Assembly (NCBI GenBank): GCA_900128585.1
Contig: LT642672.1
Location: 1 to 12,643, forward strand
Direction: 5' to 3'
DNA: 12,643 nucleotides
Source of the DNA: Stramenopiles sp. TOSAG23-3
Taxonomy: Eukaryota; Sar
Part shown: piece after piece, positions 6,425-12,643 of the stretch
Layout of the letters: the number at the start of each line of letters is the position of its first letter
How positions within the stretch are numbered: position 1 is the first letter of the stretch
The notes under the pieces: generated by a model
The model's input: only the letters and a program-made list of their open reading frames with translations
The model's database searches: none
Told to the model about the DNA's origin: nothing
Translations under genes and position numbers: made by a program

Positions 6425-8524
6425 ATGGAATTCCTTACTTTGGAACGGAGAAACGCACTCGAGTCTATGAGGACCGACTTTTTGTGCCAAATCTGCGGGG
6501 ATATTTTTGAAGATCCCCACATGCCCTCTTCTGGGTGTGATCACAAGTACTGCTACCCTTGTATACGCGGCAAATTGAGAACTGCAAACCAGTGCCCCGT
6601 CTGTCGACTCCCCCTCGCACCCAGGGACTTGAAGAAGTGCCACAAACTTGGGGAACTTTTGAAAGAGTTTCGAATCATGAACACGGCGTACACAAAACTG
6701 CTTTCCCTCATACCGACGACGGGGCGCCCGGACAAGCCAACGCCAACTAGCAAAATACAGGAAAACAAAGCACCAAGGGGCTTTGATACCGACGACAACG
6801 AGGAGGCCGAACGGCCAGATTCACAGGCAGCAGGGGGGGACGACATGGGGGAAGAAGAGACGGCCTCGCACCGGGAACCGTTCGAGACAGGGGACGGCGA
6901 ACGGGTGGCCCTCGTCGCGTCCCCCATCGTACTGCCCGAATCGCCGTCGTCCCAAGAGGACGATCACGGGGAAGATGAGCCCGATGTGGACAGTATCTCC
7001 CCGCAAGGGATACTCAAGTACGGGGACGAGAACGACAAGGAGGAAGAGACGTTGGACGAATTGCCGGAATCGTTGCCGTTCCGGAGCGACGCCAAGTCTT
7101 CTAGGGACGGGCCGTATGAAATCGAAGAGACGCAGTTTGACAGTCTCTCTGAGGGCAACGACCCCGCCCTGGTGGCCTCTCAGCAGAGCGCAAGCCCCTC
7201 CAGAAGGCTATCTTTTGGGGCACAAAAGGCGGACCGATCGTACCCCCAAGGGGACTCCGAAAGCGCGTCGCTTGCCTCGCTGTCCCAACAGTCCGCGGGA
7301 GGAAACGAAGCGGGGGGGGTCGAATTTACGGAACTAGAACGGCTTGCGGCAGAGCTTGAACACGAAGAGATGGAAGTTTTGCGGTACCAAAAGATCATCG
7401 AAGAGAAGCGACGAAGGAAACGCATGCGGGATGGGAATGTCAGGGGCGATTCGCCGGTCTGTGGTGGCCGTCGGGCGGAAGCGGACGTCGACGACGAGGG
7501 GGAGGCGGACGAAGAGGGGGACAACGACGACGAGACGCTTGTCGAGTCGGAAAGTCAGGAACGGTTCACGAGAAAACGCCAGCGGCGGGGGCAAGAGGAC
7601 AGCATGGACGCAATCGACGACGAGTTTGCCAGCGAGGACGAAACGAGCAGCGACAAGAACCAGTTTCTTGTCCCGCAGCGCTTGCTCCGCAGCCCTAAGA
7701 GGCAGGACGATCGGCCAAACATCGTTACGAACAAAACCGTCGTTCTAGTAGCGTCCATGCTCACCCCTCCGCAGCGCAGCCTGGTACGGCACTTCCAGGA
7801 ATGGAAGGGTTGGGAGGAGTGTGGGTACAGCGTCCGGGTGGAGCGAACGGTAACCCCGGAAACAACCCACTTGATCACGCAGCAAGGCGGGGGCGGCAGC
7901 GGGTCCAGCACCCCGTGCTGCCGCCGCACCATGAAGTTCTTCCAAGCTGTCGCCGTCCACGCATGGGTCGTCGACATCATGTGGGTGTCGACGTCCTTGG
8001 CCGACAACGAGTTGAAGGTGGAAGAAGAGTTTGAGTTCGTCGCAGGGGACAGGGACCCTACACCAGAAATGGTGTACGTCCCCATGCGCTCTGAAAACTT
8101 GCTCATGGGGGGGGCGCGCAAGTCCCGTATGGAACGGTTTCCGAACCGAACCTTTGTCGACATGGCCAAAGGCTTTCCCACCGGCGGAAGCGATCTTTTA
8201 AGCTCGTACAATTTGTACATATATCGAAACTTCAAAACTGTAAAAATGGACCGAAAGGACTTGGTCGCACTCGCGGAGCTCGCGGGAGCGACGGTCTTGC
8301 CCAACTCGGACTGGACGCAGCTTCAGGCAACACAGCACGCACGCAAGGATTCACGGGACGGCAAAACGACGCTTTTAGTGTGTCCACTGAAAGGGTTGAT
8401 GAAAAGCACCGTAGAATCGTTCGAAGAAAGCGTCCCCGTCGTCTCGCACTGCTGGCTATTGGACAGTGTGAGCACATGCAACGCGATAGACCATACAAAA
8501 GAATCGTACAAGATTTGCCAGTAA
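6425..8524 (+). CDS. BRCA1/BARD1-like RING finger and tandem BRCT protein (likely E3 ubiquitin ligase in DNA damage response)
   Basis: The 699-residue frame opens with a canonical C3HC4 RING: C21, C24, C38, H40, C43, C46, C57, C60. Residues about 110-300 are acidic and disordered, with SQ/TQ sites at 133, 176, 236, 252, 287 and 377. Residues about 300-335 look like a charged coiled coil, followed by basic patches (328-334 and 383-388) as possible nuclear signals. Two BRCT domains fill about 435-540 and 570-698, with signature Trp at 514 and 677. In BRCT1, S444 (in VASMLTPP) and K504 (in RTMKFF) align with the phosphopeptide-binding Ser and Lys of human BRCA1, so a working phosphoserine pocket is likely. 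Family knowledge suggests ubiquitin ligase action at DNA breaks. It lacks the ankyrin repeats of BARD1 and is much shorter than animal BRCA1. The start sits in the good context CACTATGG. Confidence 0.9.
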   Translation: MEFLTLERRNALESMRTDFLCQICGDIFEDPHMPSSGCDHKYCYPCIRGKLRTANQCPVCRLPLAPRDLKKCHKLGELLKEFRIMNTAYTKLLSLIPTTGRPDKPTPTSKIQENKAPRGFDTDDNEEAERPDSQAAGGDDMGEEETASHREPFETGDGERVALVASPIVLPESPSSQEDDHGEDEPDVDSISPQGILKYGDENDKEEETLDELPESLPFRSDAKSSRDGPYEIEETQFDSLSEGNDPALVASQQSASPSRRLSFGAQKADRSYPQGDSESASLASLSQQSAGGNEAGGVEFTELERLAAELEHEEMEVLRYQKIIEEKRRRKRMRDGNVRGDSPVCGGRRAEADVDDEGEADEEGDNDDETLVESESQERFTRKRQRRGQEDSMDAIDDEFASEDETSSDKNQFLVPQRLLRSPKRQDDRPNIVTNKTVVLVASMLTPPQRSLVRHFQEWKGWEECGYSVRVERTVTPETTHLITQQGGGGSGSSTPCCRRTMKFFQAVAVHAWVVDIMWVSTSLADNELKVEEEFEFVAGDRDPTPEMVYVPMRSENLLMGGARKSRMERFPNRTFVDMAKGFPTGGSDLLSSYNLYIYRNFKTVKMDRKDLVALAELAGATVLPNSDWTQLQATQHARKDSRDGKTTLLVCPLKGLMKSTVESFEESVPVVSHCWLLDSVSTCNAIDHTKESYKICQ

Positions 8525-8720
8525 TTTATTTGTCAATAAGAACGCTTTATTGTACGCGATCAAGTGAAAGAGGTTGTTTAACATAGAGTTTCAAGAATCT
8601 TAAAAGTAGTACACGGGTTAGAGGTTTACTCTTAAAGGTACTCGGTGTAGTATTTTCTTCTGTACGACTCTTGGCAGTTTGAACTCCCATCTTTCTCTTC
8701 TTTCGACAGCTTGGTTCTAC
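8525..8720. other. Convergent 3' spacer (196 bp)
   Basis: This is the only spacer flanked by two 3' ends. It has no TTC/GAA tract, unlike every 5' spacer in the window. I see no gene. Confidence 0.75.
8534..8552. terminator. Candidate bidirectional polyadenylation element
   Basis: CAATAA (8534-8539) and TTATTG (8547-8552) are inverted around a 7-nt spacer. The plus strand reads AATAAGAA at 8535, 11 nt after the RING-BRCT stop. The minus strand reads AATAAA at 8551-8546, about 170 nt past the lipocalin stop. It could serve both convergent transcripts; this is inference from position and motif only. Confidence 0.35.
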
Positions 8721-9512
8721 CTACGCTTCGAAATTGTTGGGAACCTTGTAAATCAGATCTGTGTTGTACTGCCATTCATCTTTGCACCGTTTCACAATTG
8801 CGTCGTATTCCGCGTCATCCATTTTGGGCGTGCGGTGCATAATCCACAGGTAACTTCTATCGGGGTAGCCCACGATCAATGGGACGTCTGGTTTTTCCGT
8901 GGACGGGCCGGCCAGTATGATGTAAGGCAACCAGAACGGGACAGGAACCCTGTCGTTAAAAAAGCGTGGCCTAACACGCCATTCCGACCCCGTCTCTTTG
9001 TTGTACACGTAACCGTCCTGTGTCATCTTGGACACCGGTTTGTCGAACCCACCCGTTTGGTACGTAAATGTGACTTTGAGCTCCTGCTTTGCTTCGTTTT
9101 TCCACTCGTAATTTTCTACGGCGTTGTGAGCGCCCTTTTCGAAGACGGTTGGAATGCAGCTTATCACGTACCATTTTCCCATAACCTTTGCATTGTCGAT
9201 CGCTTTTGTAGTGGCCTGCAAAGACGGCAATTTTGTTCCAGAGTTTCCCATTATATTGATATCAGAATAAAATAGAACGTACCCGGTAACGAATGCAATG
9301 AATAAAAACTTAACCAGCGAACTGTTTGCCCTAGTAATACTGTTCCGTGAATGTGCGCTTGCTTTGCTTTCTGTAGTGTTCCTGTTGCGGTGTTGCTGAA
9401 CTCCTCGCTTCATGAACAATAAAGATGGTCTAAACAATCTGTGCTTTGTCGTACGCAATACACGAGAACAATTAACTACGATTCGAGACCAATCCAAACC
9501 ACAACCTGCCAT
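8721..9512 (-). CDS. Membrane-anchored lipocalin (Blc/apolipoprotein D/temperature-induced lipocalin type)
   Basis: From the ATG at 9512 the protein has 263 residues. Residues about 66-83 (LVKFLFIAFVTGYVLFYS) form one hydrophobic span, likely a signal anchor. The lipocalin body follows: the GKWY signature at 112-115, FEKGAHNA, then EWRVRP and a Pro/aromatic loop (VPVPFWLPY), then YPDRSYLWIM at 216-225, the hallmark of bacterial Blc, plant TIL and ApoD. These proteins bind hydrophobic ligands or lysolipids and protect membranes under stress. The start is uncertain. ATG 9560 directly follows an in-frame TAG. ATG 9512 has the best context (A at -3, G at +4). ATG 9413 still keeps the anchor. ATG 9251 would drop the anchor and give a 176-residue protein, near family length, whose MGNSGTK start fits N-myristoylation. 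The family assignment is secure; the N-terminus is not. Confidence 0.88.
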   Translation of the reverse strand: MAGCGLDWSRIVVNCSRVLRTTKHRLFRPSLLFMKRGVQQHRNRNTTESKASAHSRNSITRANSSLVKFLFIAFVTGYVLFYSDINIMGNSGTKLPSLQATTKAIDNAKVMGKWYVISCIPTVFEKGAHNAVENYEWKNEAKQELKVTFTYQTGGFDKPVSKMTQDGYVYNKETGSEWRVRPRFFNDRVPVPFWLPYIILAGPSTEKPDVPLIVGYPDRSYLWIMHRTPKMDDAEYDAIVKRCKDEWQYNTDLIYKVPNNFEA

Positions 9513-9576
9513 ACTCGACACTCTCCCTTCGATTAATCGATATCGAACGAACGCAAGCATCTAAAAGTATCACATG

Positions 9577-9596
9577 TGAATGAATGAATGAATGAA
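9577..9596. repeat. (TGAA)5 microsatellite
   Basis: Five exact TGAA units lie just upstream of the lipocalin frame. A simple repeat with no evident role. Confidence 0.9.
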
Positions 9597-9719
9597 TGAT
9601 GGATAGTAGATACTATTATTATTATGAGCATTATTTTTTTATTATTTTTATAATTAAAATATTTTTTTGATGATGATGATGGTGTGTGGTGTTCTTTTTG
9701 TGGGCAAAAAAACAAAAAC

Positions 9720-9859
9720 AAAAAAAAGAAGAAAAGAAGAAGAAGAAGAAGAAGAAAAAGAAGAAAGAAGAGAAAGAAAGAGAAGAAGAAGAAAGAAGAA
9801 GAAGAAGAAGAGAAAGAAAGAGAACGAGAAAGAAAGAAAGAAGAGAAAGAAAGAGAACG

Positions 9860-9894
<35 letters not shown>

Positions 9895-9937
9895 GAACGA
9901 GAAAGAAAGAAAGAAAGAAAGAAAAAAGAAGAAGGAA
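9720..9937 (-). repeat. Polypurine GAA-type tract, 218 nt (TTC on the minus strand)
   Basis: The plus strand is purine-only except for C9825, C9858 and C9898. Those three C lie in copies of an AGAGAACGAGAAAG unit. On the minus strand it is a TTC/TTTC tract, and it lies 159-306 bp upstream of the lipocalin start depending on the ATG used. Its polarity relative to the gene therefore matches the tracts upstream of the plus-strand genes. Confidence 0.94.
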
Positions 9938-10195
9938 TTTGTTCTTCGAATGAATATGTATACAACATAATGTACTTATATTATCCAAATGATATTGTCA
10001 TAATAATGTGTCCTATTTGATATATACCAAGTAGAAAGATGAAGTTATTTTTTCTATCTTTTGTTTAGGACATGTTTTTGTTAAGTACAACTATAACTAA
10101 GCAACATGTATGCTATTCAATGCTATATATTAGTATACTAAAATACATGTCCTATTTGAAGAGGTATGGAATTAAATGTGCTAAGTGCTATGATT

Positions 10196-10215
10196 TGAGG
10201 GGTGAGGGGTGAGGG
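10196..10215 (+). repeat. TGAGGGG tandem, nearly three copies
   Basis: Two exact TGAGGGG units are followed by TGAGGG. Three G-runs lie in tandem; a fourth run needed for a simple intramolecular G-quadruplex is not present. It lies downstream of the SANT gene. Confidence 0.7.
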
Positions 10216-10452
10216 TGTACGAAGTGCTGAATGATAAATGTCGATAAAAACAATTATTATTATAATAAAAAAAGAAAAAAACTTCTTTCAAAAAAATGAG
10301 TTAAAATGATCTCCCTTTTTTTTTAAATAAGTTCCAAGCATTTTTTCTTATTATAAGATGTTAATTAACTCTGAACATTTAACAGTATTTGATACAAAAT
10401 CTCTCTCCTGCCAAAACCAAAAAGCTTGATTGTTTGCAAAACGGAGGAGTCG

Positions 10453-11772
10453 TCATGAAGAAGTAAAATTCAGCATGAGTTCAGCGGTTTCTATGGATAT
10501 GGCCGAGTGTGTTTTCTCTTCCCTTTGTTTTTTTTTTTCCTTCCTGTTTTGCCTCGCGATTCTACGCTGCTCTTTTGCCTTTTTGGAAAACTTTAAACGA
10601 AAGATACGATTTGTGACTGCGTGAATGGTACGCTTGTCGCCCAACATGTCAGCAATCTGATGGTCGAGGTAACCTTCTTTATACTTGCACCGGATTAATT
10701 TGTCTTCCGCTTTAGTCCAGAACTCTCTCGTTACAGTCCTTCGGAGGCCAAGCTTCACCAAACGGCGGGCTACGGATCGCGCGGAACGCCCGGTGCCAAT
10801 TATCGCAGCAATTTCTTCGTCCGTTGCTTTCTGGCCACGTTTACCCCCACGTTTCACTTCTTTCAGCAAGATCGCATCCTCCCGTTTCCCCCATTTTGGG
10901 TTAGGGTTCTCTTTGTTCACGCGGACATCATTGCGTGCACCGCTTTGCCCTTGCAACCCCATCAGCTTCCGCCTGTACCTGACAGAATTCACTGAACGGT
11001 TCGGCAAGAGCAACGCCAGCTTGGAATCCGCGAGTCCTTGCTTGTGACCTTTCCGCAGGGCTTCGTCCTCGGTTGGAGACCACGGAGTCCGCAAAATTTT
11101 ACTGCTGCCGGGAATTGCGGATGGGCGGCTGTTGCTGTTGGACGGATTTTCCTCGAGTTTGCGGCGAGGCGGCGAACGGGAAACTACATGGTTTAAATTG
11201 GGCGGTAGGATCCCCTTCATCGTTTTGTTGTTCTCGTACATCTTGTAGAACTTTGCCTCGCACGCCTTGTACGATCGGTTAGTGAGTAATGCCACTTTGC
11301 TTATGTACAGTTGAAAGATGGTGCAGGGTGTGCCGTCGAGTGCACTCACAAATGATTTCTGCGAAAGGCCTGTCTGCTCAATTTTCGTTAAATGGCTAGT
11401 GTACTCCTTTGCGATGCCCAGCATGTATATCTCTTCGTGTGTTTTCCATGCGCTGTACTTTCTCCTCGTATCAGGGTGCTCTTTGTTTCGGATCATTTTG
11501 TAAAATTTGTTCTGCACTCCCATCTTTGAGCGGCCGTATTTGGCCACGACCTTTTCGATGTACTTTTGTAAGATCGTGCACGGCTTTCCGTTTTTGTCGA
11601 AGAATCTTTTCTCCTGGGCGGCATCGAGCGTTTGTAGTTCCTTATCATAGTCGGTCACCGTTTTGGTAAGAAAGTCAACCTCCTCGCGAGACCAAGCCCA
11701 CGATTTTGCCGGTTTCTTCTTCTTCGGCGCGGGCCTGCTCGACTTTTTGTTTTTCAACTTGTTTTTTCCCAT
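10453..11772 (-). CDS. Nuclear protein with five SANT/Myb-like units
   Basis: The chosen start at 11772 (context AACATGG) gives 439 residues. The frame is open further, to an ATG at 12015, but those 81 residues lack domain character. The N-terminus is Lys-rich. Unit 1 (about 24-95) and unit 2 (about 107-181) are clearly related: each has a Trp at the start of helix 1, then PCTI (64 and 149) and FYKM (90 and 175), both spaced 26 apart. They look like SANT domains with a long insertion after helix 1. Three compact SANT/Myb units follow, starting at W231, W294 and W352, each with a WSPTEDEAL-like first helix and an Arg-rich third helix. The tail (396-420) is strongly basic. A DNA- or chromatin-binding regulator is likely; targets are unknown. 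An equivalent protein is not one I recognise. Confidence 0.82.
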   Translation of the reverse strand: MGKNKLKNKKSSRPAPKKKKPAKSWAWSREEVDFLTKTVTDYDKELQTLDAAQEKRFFDKNGKPCTILQKYIEKVVAKYGRSKMGVQNKFYKMIRNKEHPDTRRKYSAWKTHEEIYMLGIAKEYTSHLTKIEQTGLSQKSFVSALDGTPCTIFQLYISKVALLTNRSYKACEAKFYKMYENNKTMKGILPPNLNHVVSRSPPRRKLEENPSNSNSRPSAIPGSSKILRTPWSPTEDEALRKGHKQGLADSKLALLLPNRSVNSVRYRRKLMGLQGQSGARNDVRVNKENPNPKWGKREDAILLKEVKRGGKRGQKATDEEIAAIIGTGRSARSVARRLVKLGLRRTVTREFWTKAEDKLIRCKYKEGYLDHQIADMLGDKRTIHAVTNRIFRLKFSKKAKEQRRIARQNRKEKKKQREEKTHSAISIETAELMLNFTSS

Positions 11773-12643
11773 GTTTATATATGCACTATCGTAGCGGCAA
11801 CACAACGGGCTTGCAAACGATATGTGTAGTAAAGAACGGTGGAGGGACAGCCTCGTTCTATAATCACCGGCTTCAGTCGCAATTTTCACAAAACACGACA
11901 ACGAATCGGTACGCAAACTAAATTCGTTGATTTGTTCAGAACTGTTAGTTAATTCTGTTGGTGAATTTGATAAATATGATAAATGAGAGACTCGTTTAAT
12001 AAGGGTTACATACAATCATTTGCGTCCGAGCAATATCTAAACTTGTTTTTAAACATAAAACTAACGAAAGTTTCATGTTTCATATATATATATTTAAAAA
12101 AAACAGCAAACAACAACATACAACAACAACAACAAAAAAGTGTAACACAACACAGAACACACGAAGAAGGAAGGAAGAAGAAGGAAGAAGAAGAAGGAAG
12201 AAGAAAGAAGAATAAAAAGAAGAATTAAAAGAAGAAGAAGGAAGAAGAAGGAGGAAGAAGGAGGAAGAAAGAAGAAAAAGAAAGAAGGTGGAAGGTGGAA
12301 GGAAGAAGAAGGAAGAAGAAGGTGGAAGGAAGAAGAAGGAAAAAGAAGGAGGAAGGAAGAAGAAGGAAGAAAAAGGAAGAACAAAGAAGGAAGAACAAAG
12401 AAGGAAGAAGAAAGGAGGAAGGAATAAGAAGGAAGGAATAAGAAAGAAGAAAGAAGAAGAGGAAGAAAGAAGGAAGAAAGAAGAAAGAAGGAAGAAAGAA
12501 GGAAGAAAGAAGGAAGAAAGAAGGAAGAAAGAAGGAAGAAAGAAGGAAGGAAAAGAAGGAAGGAAAAGAAGGAAGGAAAAGAAGGAAGGAATAGGAAAGA
12601 AGAAAGAAGGAAGAAGAAGGAAGAAAGAAGGAAGAAGAAGGAA
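11773..12643. other. Upstream region of the SANT gene, to the window edge (871 bp)
   Basis: The first 390 bp should hold the SANT gene's promoter and leader. An alternating TA run followed by an A-run (about 12079-12103) gives a TATA-like site on the minus strand. The rest is the long GAA tract. I see no other gene; open frames here are tract artefacts. Confidence 0.75.
12163..12643 (-). repeat. Polypurine GAA/GGAA-type tract, at least 480 nt, runs off the right edge
   Basis: The plus strand is almost wholly purine, with scattered T or C interruptions (for example T12213, T12225-12226, T12289, C12382, C12395). Units shift from GAA/GAAGAAG on the left to GGAAGAAA and GGAAGGAAAA on the right. 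On the minus strand it is TTC/TTCC, upstream of the minus-strand SANT gene. Its full length is unknown. Confidence 0.95.

Larger units (their letters stand above)
9513..10452. other. Intergenic region upstream of the lipocalin gene and downstream of the SANT gene (940 bp)
   Basis: AT-rich DNA between two minus-strand genes. From the lipocalin side it holds a (TGAA)5 microsatellite, AT-rich sequence, a (GAT)n run at about 9669-9680 and the 218-nt GAA tract. About 500 bp of AT-rich DNA without a supportable gene follows, including a TGAGGGG tandem at 10196-10215. The part next to 10452 should be the SANT gene's 3' region. Confidence 0.75.

Noticed and set aside
6268-6510. 80-codon frame with a hydrophobic, signal-like N-terminus overlapping the RING-BRCT start
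   Set aside because: It sits in the leader in another frame and ends inside the RING coding sequence. It could act as an upstream open frame if the transcript starts before 6268, but nothing shows that it is a gene.
7555-8304. 249-codon minus-strand frame opposite the RING-BRCT gene
   Set aside because: It lies antisense to the conserved BRCT region, where constraint on the plus strand explains the open frame.
9720-9937. CRISPR-like array
   Set aside because: The repeated block is a simple purine repeat with no unique spacers, and the setting is eukaryotic.
9667-10020. Lys/Arg/Glu-rich frames over the GAA tract (also 5675-5971 on the minus strand)
   Set aside because: Low-complexity products of the repeat itself; three overlapping frames are all open, as expected for GAA/GAAA repeats.
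10196-10215. Telomere-like sequence
   Set aside because: TGAGGGG is present in fewer than three copies, does not match common telomere units, and lies between genes.
9988-10452. A tRNA or small RNA gene in the AT-rich spacer
   Set aside because: I found no cloverleaf, A-box or B-box, and no stable stem that stands out.
11773-12015. 81-residue N-terminal extension of the SANT protein
   Set aside because: The frame is open, but the sequence lacks domain character and is AT-rich. The ATG at 11772 has a good context and is followed directly by a Lys-rich start.

Overview
The window looks like nuclear DNA of a unicellular eukaryote with few introns. All five protein genes are uninterrupted open frames that encode typically eukaryotic domain combinations: a RING plus tandem BRCT protein, a nucleoplasmin-like chaperone, a SANT/Myb-repeat protein, and a secreted beta-helix/PAN/LamG/Gly-rich mosaic. 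Coding DNA is fairly GC-rich. The spacers are AT-rich and full of (TTC)n/(GAA)n tracts. A stramenopile-type alga or a similar protist would fit, but the lineage is inference. No ribosome binding sites, operons, tRNA, rRNA, insertion sequences or CRISPR arrays were seen.

Layout, left to right. (1) <1-3967, minus: a giant secreted or surface mosaic protein, open for at least 1322 codons and running off the left edge. (2) 3968-4770: a divergent 5' region with a pure 193-nt pyrimidine tract, a perfect TATA-containing palindrome and a tandem 10-mer. (3) 4771-5604, plus: a nucleoplasmin-like histone chaperone with an unusual C-terminal, probably winged-helix domain. (4) 5605-6424: a spacer with two TTC tracts. 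(5) 6425-8524, plus: a BRCA1/BARD1-like RING-BRCT protein. (6) 8525-8720: a short convergent 3' spacer with no TTC tract. (7) about 8721-9512, minus: a Blc/apolipoprotein D/temperature-induced-type lipocalin with an N-terminal membrane anchor. (8) 9513-10452: a spacer with a GAA tract. (9) 10453-11772, minus: a protein with five SANT/Myb-like units. (10) 11773-12643: an upstream region ending in a long GAA tract that continues off the right edge.

Three of the five genes (nucleoplasmin-like, RING-BRCT, SANT) point to chromatin and genome maintenance. The other two are a surface protein and a lipid-binding protein. There is no operon logic; each gene appears to be transcribed separately.

The most interesting non-coding pattern concerns four of the five genes. 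Each has a long TTC-type tract in its 5' region, and the tract is always pyrimidine-rich on the sense strand of that gene. The only spacer made of two 3' ends has none. Other points of note are the conserved phosphoserine-pocket residues and SQ/TQ cluster of the BRCA1-like protein, a duplicated expanded SANT-like unit, and the PAN/LamG/beta-helix/Gly-rich architecture of the giant surface protein.
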